From Haemaphysalis longicornis (taxonomy: Eukaryota; Arthropoda; Arachnida; Ixodida; Ixodidae): a DNA stretch of 64,000 bases. Made by a program: the position numbers and the translations under genes. The stretch spans positions 15,909,811-15,973,810 of the forward strand of contig CM023449.1 in the NCBI GenBank assembly GCA_013339765.2. The letters are read 5' to 3'. The notes below the pieces were generated by a model. That model saw nothing but the letters and a program-made list of their open reading frames with translations, had not been told where the DNA came from and made no database searches. This document shows positions 1 to 11,395 of the stretch, in pieces. Each line of letters opens with the position of its first letter. The first letter of the stretch is position 1.

Positions 1-1125
1 ATGTTCGAAACCTACGGAACTGAAAGGTAGCACTATGTGATGTGGAATGGCGGAACCGCACTCATAAACATCGTTTCAAAATAAACGGCACCAAGTTTTG
101 TGGGAGCTCCGGTGTGTTGCCGTCCTAAGTTCTCTTTTACTGCGGCGTAAATCATTTATAAAGGCTAAAAAATTCCCCGCATTTCCCCGAGGGGAAGAAT
201 GTGAAAGTGCGAATGCACGAGTTGAATTTGCGCGGTTCGGTAATGTTCGCGAAAGAGAGATCACACACAACTACAAAGAAAGAAAGATGCATTTATTCAA
301 AGACACCTATTTGTGTTGTCGTTGTACTTGATTGATAGAGCGGATCTCAGCTTTGAAATTTCGTGTCAGTACTCCTTTAAGCGGGTGCATTAGCCCTTCT
401 CACGCCCGATTCCTGGCCAATCCCCCACGTGGGTATGTGCCATGTCAGCGGCCAGGCAGCGCGCGCCCATCACCCCCCGTTGCCAAGGAAGACGAGGAGC
501 GCGCGCACCCGCAGCTGTTGCTATGCGGACGGCGGCGGACGCTCCAGGTTCGCTTAAGAAGTGCATTCGCACTTAAAACGCCTCTTTCATGTGCTGCAAT
601 TATTATTTTGCCTCGTTGTATGTAAACAGCCTCAGGATATTTATTATTCTTTATAGGGAAAAGCAGGATTGAGTAATGGTGTCTCCGTATGAGGACGCGA
701 CGCCATTTGCGTAATAAGTATTCCAGAGAGACTGAAATTTTTTTTCTTACCTCTAGACACTTGACACTGCTAAACCTGCAAGTATGGAATTTTTCTGTTG
801 TGAATATAATAATTCGTGACTGAAAGGGTTATAAATGAACTATTGGATAACTGGGCATAAAGGCAAAACGGAAACGAAGTATGATACCCGTGGTTATTGA
901 GTTCCCAAGAAGAGGGGTAGAAACAGAACTCGTCCAGCACGGTGCTAAACTACCAGCCAACCTTTATTTAAAAATTGGCACTGCCTCCTTTTTGTCCTTC
1001 CTAGCGAGGGTTGCATCGAACAAACCTTCCTGTTTGTCCAGCACACACGTTACTACAACTCGAGAGAAATTTGGTCAACGAGTCCTTCCTCGCACTGTCA
1101 CGAGCAGCGCCACACACACAACAAA
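1..1125. other. no recognised feature
   Basis: Short overlapping open frames on both strands, none with a family motif, a splice context or a strong composition bias. I see no gene or repeat that I can name here. Confidence 0.5.
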
Positions 1126-1893
1126 AATTGGCCGTGTATCTGCTCCTTTCGTTGCAAATGCCGTCAAAAGACGATAGTTTTTATCGGCTTTTGCGAAGTA
1201 AATGCCTCCCTTCGCTTTCCCGCTCACCTCTCATGTTGTTCCTCTTGCGTTGCGCTCCTCCCAAGGTAAAGACGCCAAAGGTTTGCTTGAATCGTTTTAA
1301 ATTTCCCGCGTTCCACTGCTCCAAACCGGGTGTCTCAATGCGAACGCTGCCGAAAGGTGAAGACGAGCGTTCATCGAGGTGCCCTACTTCAACGTTTATA
1401 GAACCGCGTTCCCTACTCCACGTGCGTTGCAAGCAGAACGTGAAACCAATCTAGTGGAAGCTTGCGTAACTGTTGCCGGTTGATTTCTTAAAATGGCGCC
1501 AGAAGCTATAGTGGCGCGGGCGACAGCAGGCGACGGTGGAGTGAATTCTTTTTCTGCAGTTGATGAAGTATTTAATTTCGCAAAAGTCCAGCATGTCTGA
1601 TTTTTTATAAAGGAACACTGCAAATATCACTTCTGTATTGATTTGTTGTCTCATATTTGCGTAATGTCTTGTTCTTCTTCAACTATGTTGACAAGTATGA
1701 ACATTACACCGGACATAGACGGGTAGATTTGGCTGTGACTATATAATACTATTGCGCAGGCGTTGTTTTGCTTTGCCGGGTGGCTGAATCGAGTCACAGC
1801 AGACAGACAGACGGACAGACATACAGACAGACAGACATACAGACAGACCCAAATTTCTGGGTTTAAGTAGCCCAAGAAAGACTATCGTCTTTA
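1126..1893 (+). mobile_element. Interspersed repeat family A, copy 1 (non-autonomous, hairpin-ended)
   Basis: A 0.77-kb block that recurs in reverse orientation at 17139-17874 with clear similarity along its whole length, including an internal (CAGA)n tract (here about 1796-1853). The right end carries AAAGACTATCGTCTTT (1877-1892), itself a 6-bp-stem hairpin, and a degraded version sits near the left end at about 1167-1182. Outside the left hairpin about 40 bp are still shared with copy 2, starting at ATTGGCCGTG. There is no long ORF, so it must be non-autonomous. I cannot assign a superfamily and see no certain target duplication. Strand is arbitrary. Confidence 0.75.
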
Positions 1894-2279
1894 AAACTAA
1901 GCTTGTTCCCACTCTCACCCTTTTTAATAAACTTCGCCCCATCGCCAGGCTGTCCCGCACAGTTGTTCCCTCTCCCCCACCACCCCGCATCTGCGAGTGC
2001 GGGGCTGGTCGCGTGATTGTGACGTCGCCTTCCCGGAATCGGAGACGCCGCGAGCGAGCCTACTGCCGCGACCCCGCCACGTGCTCTCTTCGGAGCAGCG
2101 ACAACCAAGAGCAGGAGAAAGAAGAAACAAACGCGGGAAAAGTGGACGGGGTTACTCAGGCGCCGAAGTGCGGCCAAAAATGGTCGTCCCCTGCCGGGGA
2201 AGCCGTCATGTAGGCCGCTCGAATGAAGGAATTGAGGGCCTGGCCGGCCGTTTGTGAAAATCCAAGACAGCATGCCTGT

Positions 2280-2285
2280 TTTATT
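2280..2285 (-). terminator. polyadenylation signal AATAAA (minus strand)
   Basis: Plus-strand TTTATT reads AATAAA on the minus strand, about 120 bp downstream of the stop codon of the exon at 2408-2743. Its position suits the 3' UTR of that gene model. Confidence 0.35.
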
Positions 2286-2407
2286 TCGGCTGTGCAGTTG
2301 GGCTGAATCCGGAGTTGTTATTTTCTGCCTGCATTGATTGAGCAGTTCGGGAAAAGTAGGAGCAGGTCCTCCGGGCGCCCTTCGGTCAAGACCACGTGGT
2401 CGGGATA

Positions 2408-2743
2408 CTAGAAGCCCCCCTCGGTGGTATCCGCGTCGTGGTGCTTCGGCAGCGGGAAGCCCTCGCGGCGGCAGAAGTCCTCGAAGTCGTCGTTTTCCGC
2501 ATCCCCTCCGCCGCCGTCGACCTGGGCGGTTGAATGATTCTTGTCGGGGAGGATGTAGTCCTCGCTGTGCAGCCGGGCGTAGAAATTGCGCACGCCGAGG
2601 AGCAGGCTGCCCGCGGCCACCAGCAGCGTGCACATCACGAAGGTCCGCACGCAGAGCAGCAAGTAGCCGCCCGTCGTGGGAGAGTCCGGGTACAGGCCGC
2701 GGCTCTGCCAGAGGATCACCACGGCTGCCAACAGGTAGACGGC
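2408..2743 (-). CDS. Terminal coding exon of an unidentified membrane protein (candidate)
   Basis: I do not recognise the family. The frame begins right after a good splice acceptor (CTCTCCTTGCAG on the minus strand, 2744-2755) and runs about 111 codons to a TAG stop. It encodes two clear hydrophobic segments, AVYLLAAVVILW at the start and YLLLCVRTFVMCTLLVAAG further on, then a soluble tail with an acidic stretch (DAENDDFEDF) and a His-rich end. That is the shape of the C-terminus of a multi-pass membrane protein with a cytosolic tail. Third codon positions are strongly G/C. It joins in phase 0 to the exon-like block at 3089-3238, and a minus-strand AATAAA follows at 2280-2285. No homologue is recognised, so the product is unknown, and upstream exons were not found. 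Confidence 0.45.
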   Translation of the reverse strand, partial: AVYLLAAVVILWQSRGLYPDSPTTGGYLLLCVRTFVMCTLLVAAGSLLLGVRNFYARLHSEDYILPDKNHSTAQVDGGGGDAENDDFEDFCRREGFPLPKHHDADTTEGGF

Positions 2744-3088
2744 CTGCAAGGAGAGCGCGTCGCAAGAAATGCAGCCGAGAAAGTGTCGGACACGTAGCAC
2801 TGGTGCTGGTTCCAGTTGACGTCACCGCAAACATGGTGGAGGACTTGGCGTCTTTACCATTCCTTCACGTATGTGCCTTTATAGTGCTTGACCAGCACCA
2901 GCTACACCCAACCACTCATACTCCAGCACCCAGTTGCGAAATCACGCAAAGGGAGGGTCGTGTACACAAATAATCAGTGGACGTGTTCTTATGTTCCTAG
3001 CCCTACAACGCAATAGTCAGACAACGGGCCTTTAAAAAGAGGAAGCTGTGAACGGCGGGATAGTTGCGACTGCAATGTTGGTGCTTAC

Positions 3089-3238
3089 GTATATGATTGG
3101 CTTCCTGTACTTGGACGTGAACCAACTGGACGGAGGGTCGTGGGCCGTGGTTGTTGCCTCGATGATGGCGGCCTCGCTCTCACTGCGGGAAAACGACAGC
3201 CTGCCGAACGGCATCTCGAAACCGGGGCTTCGAAGACG
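3089..3238 (-). CDS. Upstream exon of the same membrane protein (candidate)
   Basis: A 50-codon block on the minus strand. It ends at a good donor (ATATAC/GTAAGC, 3083-3094) in phase 0, which fits the phase-0 acceptor of the terminal exon 345 bp away. Its upstream side has a strong pyrimidine tract (about 3265-3290) followed by several AG choices; the one giving an open frame is GTGCAG at 3239-3244. The product reads as a polar region with SSWFTSKYRKPIIY at the end, leading into the first membrane segment of the next exon. The plus strand of the same block is also open and hydrophobic, so strand choice rests on the splice sites. Moderate to low confidence. Confidence 0.33.
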
Positions 3239-3289
3239 CTGCACTTTCTATGCGGAGGGCACACACTAAGAAAAAAGGGTAGAAAAAAG

Positions 3290-5091
3290 GAGGAAATCGA
3301 GGGTTTTCTCCCCTGGACCAGCGAGATTCTCCCTTTAGCTAATTACACGTAGCGCCCTCTGTACGGCCTCTACGAAACACCGAAATGGGGGAGGAAATAT
3401 TCTCCCCTGTCGTCTGCGATCTGCTGTCGGCGCCGGCGCCGAAAACGAAACCGTTCATCGTTGCACCAGAGTCCGGTTGCACTATGGCTTTCGCCGATTG
3501 GGCGCATACGACGACTATGACCAACACCTCCCCTGTGATGTGCTGCTTGCTTGTTTTCTCGCTGTCTTTCTTTTTATTATTACCATGTGCCCGCCACGCT
3601 AACGCACGGCTCGCCAGCCGAGTGTTTGAAGCACATTCTGTGGGCACCGCTACATGCTTGCTGTGTGCGACTCGCCTGCGCCCTGTTCAACGTTACCACT
3701 GCATTTGTGGATGCTTTATACGGACGCCCAAGGGTAAAAGAGGTCAGCGATGAGAGCACACTGCCCCTTTTTTCGTCAACGAGCACGGACCGCAGCATAT
3801 TGACGCATCAGTTACCAACAACAAAAAGCCCCCATTCGGTAAAATTGGCTGAATGGTTGCCAGACCAGCGGTGCGCTCTACGGTAAAATAGCGAAGGCGA
3901 GGCAATAAGTATCATTACCCCAGGGTTACTGGATATAGTTTTTATTGAGTAACTCTGTCATTACCCAAACATACCTGCCGCACTGTTTCGTGAAACGTTT
4001 TTTCTTCTTTGAGCTATTTTACTGCTTCTTACAAAACCTCAAATTAATAAAAGTTTGCAATTGCACGAGTTTTATTTGATGAAATAACAAAACCCACCTA
4101 AGGCTTACGCACTGCCGTGGGGTATCGAAACAAGCAACGATCTCACTGTTCCTACCTGCATTCTCGGCGATCAGGGTTATAAATACTTTTTCGCCGTTTT
4201 AATGTTTAGTTGTGGCTTGTGATCATGCGGACATGTGTAAAGTGTACTATATGTTGTGGTGTATTATGCTTGCGATGTTGTGTGTGTTGCGTGTATTGTG
4301 CGTTGGCAGTGCCATTATTGAAGTGTATGTCGCTGTGTTGTGCTATGTTTCTTCCCGATATGTGCCCGCCCACATGCGACCTCTATGATGTTGGCTATAA
4401 TAATATACGTTATCCATAAAGAAAATCAAGAAAACACCTTGATGTAAGTGCTCACTGATGGTGATGCTTAGTAGCTGCCCCTCCCCACCCCTACTTTTTT
4501 TTTGCGTCATCTATCGGTCATTTTAAAACGTTTGCGATTGCTTTACTTCGAACACGCCAGGGGGCGAGCATTGTCATTCTCCTCGCTCGGACGGTTGCGA
4601 TGGTTGCGACAGCAACGGATACGTTTTTCGTGTTGCCTGCATTGCCTTTGCGCTGAGATTGCAGACGATCCGCGTTTTGATGCATCGGTTGTAGCAAGGT
4701 AAGACGACTAACAACAACTGGTGGTTCTCAAACGGCCGCACTGGATGCTTGTGATCTCGAGTGCGGTGAACGGCGGGGTTACGAGCCTTTCGGAAATAAA
4801 GGCGGCATTTTGGAAGCAATCGCTATGACTTCTGCTTTGTTTACGGCGGCGCGTTCGCTCTGAACGAGTAGGCGGGGCGCGCAGCGAGACGAATGCAAGA
4901 AGTCGCGCATATACGATTGGCGACATCGCTTGCTAACCGCAGTTCTGGTGCTCGGTAGGTAATTTCTTTGTTATTCTAGCGCATTTTAAGCGCACACAAC
5001 CACGGTAACCTACGTATTTGTACTTCCTCGATCCTCAAACCGATCCGCTCGCTAGGCCTTTCTCGCATGACAAGCCTTGCTTGGGTGACGC
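3290..5091. other. no recognised gene
   Basis: Overlapping ORFs of up to about 120 codons on both strands, none with family motifs. The interval 4550-4950 is CpG-rich, but I found no convincing coding exon there. Confidence 0.4.
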
Positions 5092-5262
5092 TGCCAGGGA
5101 GGAACACTCCTCCATTAGCTCACGAAAGGGGGAAATCTTCCTCCACTCTTAGGGGTAGAAACGCGCTCCTCCCTCTTAAAGGGAGAATCTTTCTACCTCT
5201 TGGGGAGAAATATATGATACATTCCTGTTCCACCCTTAAGGGAGAAACTACCACACCCTTTT
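5092..5262. repeat. imperfect ~28-bp tandem repeat
   Basis: About six diverged units that each start near GGGAGAAA and end in a CTCCTCCCTCTTAA-like pyrimidine stretch. A related block without clear tandem order appears at about 3300-3410. The unit length varies by several bases, so this was judged by eye only. Confidence 0.35.
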
Positions 5263-5609
5263 TTCTTAGAGTGCAGGAGCAGCAGCTCGTTCTTCTTTTT
5301 CTTCATCTGCCCTGAACGTATCGCGCGCTTGATAATCATGGTAATGGAATGCCATGGTGTCCCCACCGTCTCCTTTTAACAGCAGAGCTCTCTAAGCTTG
5401 GTCCGGTGGCGTTATCACATAAAAATACCCCCAAAAAACACCTCCAGCTTTTGGCGCCTTGCACGACTTTTGCACACATGCGTAAGTGGAGCCAAGCGGC
5501 GCTTAGCTATGATGTCACGGCGCTGACGTGGCGACCTCTTGTCGCCGCGTGGGCTACACAAACGCCTCGGGACTCCGCGCCGAGCATATCGTGCACCCTC
5601 CGGCAAAGC

Positions 5610-6180
5610 ATGGGTCAGCCGAAGAAGTATGTAACACCTGAGGACAGAGAAGAGCAGCGAGAACGCCGTCGTGTCACTACTCGTGAACATTTGAGACGCC
5701 TAAGACATCCAGCCCCATGCCATGTTTTCTGTTCAGCGCACGTTTAAGTTCCTATCAGAAGTTCACTTTTTACAACTCATCTCATACCACCCATAGCTTT
5801 ACCCCTGGTCCTATACACCAGCCACCTTATTTATTTTTTAACCACTCTTGTTCTTCATCCTGGCCCTTTACACCAGCCGTACTCATAGTTTTTAACTGAT
5901 TTTATTTCGTGTTGTCTCCTCATCAAATAACTTTCTGTTTGGCGCTCTTTGCCCGTGTCGGCCTTGCGCCAATAAAATCAAACCATCATCATCATCACAT
6001 CCAACCCCGAGTATCACGCCGAAGCCGCCGCGTCTAAACAACGTCGAAGAGCGGGAGATCTCGAGTACCGCGTTGCAATGTGGAGTACAAGCGGACTCGC
6101 CGGCAAAATTACCTCGGGTTTAGAAGTAACGGAGAACTTCCAACGTCAAGGCCGCAAATCCATGCGTGGCTAGACCAAGA
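5610..6180 (+). pseudogene. Arg/Glu/Ala-rich repeat-element ORF, split by a retrotransposon 3' end
   Basis: The frame opens at ATG 5610 with MGQPKKYVTPEDREEQRERR and goes on into another basic stretch until about 5712. After the inserted element at 5717-5996, a similar composition resumes (NPEYHAEAAASKQRRRAGDL, about 6004-6063) and runs to a stop near 6172. The two halves are not in the same simple frame, so at least one indel besides the insertion has occurred. I recall similar charged ORFs from repetitive tick DNA, but cannot name a family. The minus strand at 53.8-53.9 kb has comparable composition. Function unknown. Confidence 0.4.
5717..5996 (+). mobile_element. 3' end of a non-LTR retrotransposon with (ATC)n tail
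   Basis: A 280-bp insertion flanked by a 12-bp duplication, ACATCCAGCCCC (5705-5716) and ACATCCAACCCC (5997-6008), one mismatch. It ends with a C/T-rich 3' UTR, a GC-rich hairpin-like segment, AATAAAATC and CATCATCATCATC, as expected of a LINE 3' end made by target-primed reverse transcription. No coding sequence is left, so the copy is severely 5'-truncated; a non-autonomous partner using the same tail is the alternative. Confidence 0.7.
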
Positions 6181-7740
6181 AGCTAGGTCGACCATGAGCT
6201 CGCTGTTTCGCTAACCTTGCACTACTAGTGCAAGCGGCGCCAATTCCATGAGAGCGAAGTTCTTTAGCAAATCGTCGTTTCGTCCGTACGCAGTTAAAAA
6301 TACCAAGAAATTGCCGAGTGCGCGCACGTGAGCGCGGGCCTCGCGGCACCCGCCCGGCAGCTAAAAACCTATAAAATTCCTAGCGCTCGTGTGTGCGAGC
6401 CTCGCGACGACCGCCCAGCGTCCCTTGCGCACGTTTGTCACGCTAAGAATACCTACTTAGCAAGATTGGCCAACATTGGCAAAAAAAAAAAAAAAAGCAC
6501 TCCAGCGTTCGTCGTAATCGTGGAAATACCTGCTTGTAACGAGAATGACAGGTCATAGCGTACGCCCCTCCAAGGTGATGTCCCATGATAATCACTTCTA
6601 AAAAAAACGTAGCTCACACTTATAGTGGCCATTATGGAGTAGAGGTCATTACGGCAGCGAAGAAGAAGCAAATCAGCTGGAATCGTGGACTTAAACCGTC
6701 GTGATAGTCGTGAAGGTTGCGTAGAGTTTCGCTACCTTCAAGTTTTACGCTTTGCTGTGAGCTTCCTTCATTTTTTCTCCGGTATGGTGGTAGCAACCGC
6801 TTTAGAACAAAGGGGCAGGAAAAAAAGTGACCCAGCCTGCAGTAAATAGTGGCCCAAGGCTGGAGAAAAAGCATAGCTAACGACCGCTGTGCCTTCTTCA
6901 GAGGCCGGGCTGTTGCACCTCACACATATTTCCAGACTTGCCGCTGAACGTTCTCCATGGCTGGCAGGCCCAGCTCATTTCGTCCGCATGCGTTCAATCT
7001 CGCCTACAGTGGACCGCGTTAGCACGCGCTAGAAACCACCGCCAAGTCCAAAGCCAACGCCCGCGCTACGAACCCAAAAGAAATACTGTGCCCCTGCAAC
7101 GCGATATTAGGCCAGTCGGATATACGGCGGTTACATAACGCGATGGACCAAGGTTTGATTCCGACCACGGGTAGCGTTTTTGTTTCATTACAATTGGCTG
7201 TATGTGTTATTATTCCCCGCCGCTGCTAATCCTGTACCCATCGGTCCTCTGGTGTGGCCCAGTGATTAGGTTGTCGGTTTCACGGCGTAAAGTTTCCGGC
7301 TGCGATTCGCGGGACCTCCCTAACCACAACTTTTCTTTAGCCTTCGAGGTTTTTTTGGGGCGACGGATGGACAAAGCTCAGCCTAACCAGCTTCGCTGTG
7401 AAAAGAGTTAAGGCAATAAAGTCCGAATATATTGTTTTGTAAGCCTAAAATAGGCTATAAAACTACAGGTCAGACATTTTTTTTTAGATTTAATCAGTTC
7501 AAAGAGCTTGCAGTACCCCTTTAAGAAATCAGTTTACTTCATGGATCCCTTTTTTGCGAGGGGTTGCCCTACGGCATAAAGATTTTTACATGCACATCAT
7601 TGTATTCGTTTTGCCAACAATAGCAGGAAGAGGTCAGCACTTGGGGACCAATATGCACCGCATAAGGTTTGGATGTCTCCCAGTGCACTCACGCCTACGA
7701 CGAACCCGGAGAGAGCGAAGGAAAAGCAACCGCGCACTGT
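6181..7740. other. no recognised gene
   Basis: No assignable ORF. There is an A-run at about 6480-6495, and two weak tRNA-like box B matches near 7153 and 7305 whose arms do not fold convincingly. Confidence 0.4.
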
Positions 7741-7791
7741 CTGAGTGAGTGAGTGAAAAGACTTTATTTGGTCATCCGGCGGACGACTGTC

Positions 7792-8160
7792 CTACCCGCG
7801 CCTGCCCCTGTGCCGGGGTGGTAGCGAGCACCTGGCGCTTTCGCTCGGGCGCTGCTTTTCGAGGGCAGCCGAAATGCACTGGACGGCCCGTGTCTGTTGT
7901 TCCCGTTGGGCGCTTCCCGCAGCGTCCGCAAGCCACGGCGGGATCGTCGTCACTGTCCGTGCATCCCTCGGATTTTGTTCACAGTCCCACAAAATGTGGG
8001 CCGCAGTAGCCCTTTCCGATTTCCACACGCGACACAAGTCACTCACATATACGCTAGAGCACCCGTGTTTCATGAGCACCGGCATGGGTAGCGACCCAGT
8101 CTGCAGTTGCCGGAACGCCACTGACTCACTTCGGGTCAGGCCCGGGTGCGGCGGGGGCAT
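7792..8160 (-). pseudogene. LINE ORF2 C-terminal region after the frameshift
   Basis: Continues the element above in another frame, starting PPPHPGLTRSESVAFRQLQT and containing a Cys/His-type segment, VSDLCRVWKSE, then AAHILWDCEQNP. That order (LPPPHP, then RQLQTGS, then C...H...C) is typical of the region after RNase H in this LINE type. Related sequence occurs in the LINE at 59.6 kb (PPPHPSLSREQQ). Confidence 0.7.
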
Positions 8161-8170
8161 AGTTTGCGCC

Positions 8171-8731
8171 CTATAGTCTGTACCAGTTCAACACTTCACT
8201 ATACTCCGTCATCCGGTCTTTGGCTTCGCACCACCACTCCTTCGTCGAGTCGGCCGGTTGGGCGGTGCGGTATGTGAAACCTCGCGCCTCCTCGTTGGCC
8301 GTCCCTTTGTGGTTTGCGTTGCCTCGGGCTGACGCGTCCCTTCCCATGTGGGCCGGAAACCACTTGATTGTCACCGCTCTGTCCGTTGGGTTCACCGCGC
8401 GCAGAACCCGCACTGCTGCCACACACACACTGCCTCTGGCGTAGTTTCGCACCGCCGTCCTCGAATCACTCAGCACTGTCGTGCATCCGGGGTGGGCGAG
8501 GGCCAGGGCGATGGCTACCTCCCCGGCCTGATGCGCCGTCCGTGTCCACACGCTCGCCGTCGCCTTCGTTTCGCCGGTGACCGCACTGACCACCGCCGCA
8601 GCGAAAGCTCCCCTCCTGTCCTGATATTCCGCCGCGTCCACATATACGGCACCGCTGTCTCTGGCGTGGAGGTCGATCAAGGCCCTGGCCCTTGCCGCCC
8701 TCCGCTCCCTGTTGCACTGAGGCTGTTGCAC
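8171..8731 (-). pseudogene. LINE ORF2 RNase H domain
   Basis: A 186-codon frame with the RNase H layout: first catalytic Asp in AVYVDAAEYQ, Glu in HQAGEVAIALALAHPG, second Asp in TVLSDSRTAVRNYARG, then VTIKWFPAHMG and GTANEEARGF towards the C-terminus. RNase H would remove the RNA template during second-strand synthesis. The frame ends at WYRL followed by a stop, where related elements would continue, so the copy is inactive. The reading continues in a shifted frame at 7792-8160. Confidence 0.8.
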
Positions 8732-8830
8732 CCTGTTGCACCGTCAACACAGCCTCGGCAGCAGCTCCTCGGTGGAGGATAGCCCGAAGCCCTCACAAAG
8801 GAGAGCCCGGATGCTACACCCAGGATGGTG

Positions 8831-11136
8831 TTCTGTGTGGTCTGTGGGAAAGAGAAAGGCAAGGAAGTGCGCTGGGGGCACTTTTTTGAGCTAAGCGAAG
8901 AACTCACCTGCATAAAACCAAGTGCATGGAAAGGGAATAAGAACGGGAATGAAAGGATAGAGTAAAGTGTTAGAGGCACAGGGCTGTCAGTCCGGGCGCA
9001 TCAGTCAGCAGCACTGCAGTCCGTTGTACAGCCTGGTTGCTTGCTGTTCGGTAGCTCGTTCCGTATTCAGAAAAATCTAGAGCTCGCTGAACGTGGCGGA
9101 GTTGATGGGTCCTTAGAGTTTTCTCTGGAACACGTACCACTGGAAAAGGTGCGTGATGGTGTAGCTTGAAATAATGCATTGGTGCCAGTTGCAGTTGGCA
9201 ATGTAGACAATATCTTGAAATGTCCCTGCAGGCAAATATTCGCGATCATTCCACTTCGTTTATGTTATGCGCTTCCGACAAACGTCGGAATGTAAATGAG
9301 CAATTTAACTTGACATACAACACTTCAATTATCCTTATAATAGTATTGATCCTCCAAGTCTGCATTGGTTCGGAAACGTAAACATGTTGAATTCAGTTTT
9401 GCACCTGGGCTGGGGTGCAGTTTTATCTGTATGACACTCTTCTGGTTCAGAACTGTTTTCTTGCTTGTTTAAATCCACCTTACGATGGCAGGGTTGAGAG
9501 CTTAGGGGCTGCTTTCGAAATTTTCAGTTTAACGTTGGGCACATAAAACAAATGACACAGCAAAACACTGCCGCGTAAAGCTCGAAGAAATGCAATAATG
9601 ATAACCAGGTTAGAGGGTATGTTTCGTGTCTATACATAACAAAAGGAAAGGTAGGCAATGGAAGAATGCACGAGGTAGCTAGGAAGGTAATAGGAGGAGA
9701 CAGAGACAAGAGAGCAGCTTTCAAATGCTGCAAATAACAGCGATGTCCACAGGAATATATTTCCCCTTGTCTTATTCTGTCATTCCGAGAACGCGTATGA
9801 GCGCCTTCCGCACCTTTAGCCCTGGTGGAAGGCAATGTCTGAGGACACTCTCTTTTAAAATGGCCGATGCTCCACTTTCTGGTCCCAAAGGGCGCTTTCG
9901 CCTTAGCGACAAAAAGTGAGACCACCTACACAACGGCTCCACGGTTTTGGCGGATCGTAGGATTGCAAGGCAAGCTTCTGTCGCAGCCTTACCAATCAAC
10001 GCGGCGAAAACCTAGGAAGACAACACAAAAGTACGACACAAAACAGCAAAGTACTTTGTTGTGACTAAAATAAAAGAAGCCTTTTTCTAATGACTAAGGC
10101 TTTGTTAGATTCCTCTGGCATACCGTTGGCTCCGATTCTCCGCCAACCTTGTGCTGTGATTCAGAAGCAGGAATTACTTGCCAGACAGTACACTGATAAA
10201 AGATACAATTTTAAACTTGAAGGGTATTATAGACCCAATCCCGCCTAGTTTTTTAAAAAGAAAAACAACTTACTCTAGAGAAACTATTAAAGTTTCGCAG
10301 CCTCCTGGGGCAGTTATGGGGGCCAGTGGCCTCTAGCATCCACGTCGACGTAGCACGAAATGAAAGGATCAGGTTCGTAAGCCCAAAATGTACCCGTCCG
10401 GTCAACGTATATGGTTCGGCTCTTGGTCCGTCGTTCCTCGACCCCGTCGCCAGCCGCTCGCAGCTTAGCTACACCATGGGGCGCAATTTCCAATCTAGGA
10501 AATTGACCCTCGTATACTTTGTCTGGGCATTAGAAAATTGAGAGATTTGCGACAAACAAAAGAAAACGCTCTTCCTTGACTTTCTGTAAAGTTCAACATT
10601 AGATTCAGCTTGAACGCAGTTGTTGAAAACGTAAAGCACAACGGCCTGGTTATCGTCGCATTCGTAGAGAATCACATGCACAGACAGGCCTTCTAAACAG
10701 ACTTAAACGGACACGACGTCTTATGTATACCTGTTATTATATAGCGTTAGCGGAAAATGAGACGCCGTTGTGACGGTTGAGGCCCGATGGAAACTGTGTT
10801 CAGTGAAAAGAGGGAGAGGAGGTGAGGGATTGTAACGCCATTTCTCAGGGAGGGGCAACCGCAGGTCGTTATCATTTACAGTTAATATACCAAAAAATCA
10901 TGGGACCCTAACCGTCGGTTTGCTTTGGTTATCGCGTCAGCTGCCCTGATCGTTTACAAATCATTGACACTCTAATGAAGCCAGTCAAAACCACATTTCT
11001 AGTTCTTTAAGATTAATTTCACCTCTGCAGTTCCTTTTTTGTTCCTGCATCTGTGCTTTCTCGCATCGCTACATTACTAAACCCATTTTGTCAGCAAAGA
11101 CACAATGAAGCCCTGCTCCTGCTTGAAGAGGCAACT
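8831..11136. other. no recognised gene
   Basis: Unassigned ORFs only (longest about 133 codons, minus, 9524-9925). No motif, splice context or repeat structure that I can support. Confidence 0.4.
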
Positions 11137-11146
11137 TTGTCAAAAC

Positions 11147-11385
11147 GACCCGCCGCGGTGGCTCAGTGGCTAAGGTGTTGTGCTGCTGAGCACGAGTTCG
11201 CGGGTTCGATTCCCGGCCGCGGCGGCCGCTTTTCTGATGGAGGCGAAAACCAAAAACGCCCGTGTGTGCGAGATTTCGGCGCACGATAAAGATCCCCAAG
11301 TTGTCAAAATAATCCGGAGCCCTCCACTACGGCGCGCCTCATCGCTTGCGTTGCGTCGGCGCGTTAAACCCTACAATCATCAACA
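11147..11385 (+). mobile_element. tRNA-derived SINE, full length (copy 1)
   Basis: Starts CCCGCCGCGGTGGCTCAGTG with the internal RNA polymerase III promoter (box A region GTGGCTCAGTGGC, box B GGTTCGATTCC), followed by a body ending GCGTTAAACCCTACAATCATC. Flanked by a 10-bp duplication TTGTCAAAAC at 11137-11146 and 11386-11395. Transcription would start at the tRNA-like head; mobilisation needs a LINE reverse transcriptase in trans. The short tail distinguishes it from the copy at 24.7 kb. Confidence 0.92.
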
Positions 11386-11395
11386 TTGTCAAAAC

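Larger units (their letters stand above)
7741..8830 (-). mobile_element. 5'-truncated I-group LINE fragment (RNase H to 3' tail)
   Basis: A minus-strand retroelement running from the RNase H domain of ORF2 to a 3' end with AATAAAGTCTTTTCACTCAC (about 7745-7770), i.e. a polyadenylation-like signal followed by a (TCAC)n tail. The reverse transcriptase is missing, so the 5' boundary (about 8750-8830) is set only by where protein similarity fades. RNase H domains in non-LTR elements are typical of the I group. The ORF has at least one stop and one frameshift near 8160-8171. Confidence 0.8.

Noticed and set aside
7082..7320. Two tRNA-like segments (GGTTTGATTCC and GTGGCCCAGTGATTAGG)
   Set aside because: Only one of the two boxes is good in each and the stems do not pair, so neither a tRNA gene nor a definable SINE.
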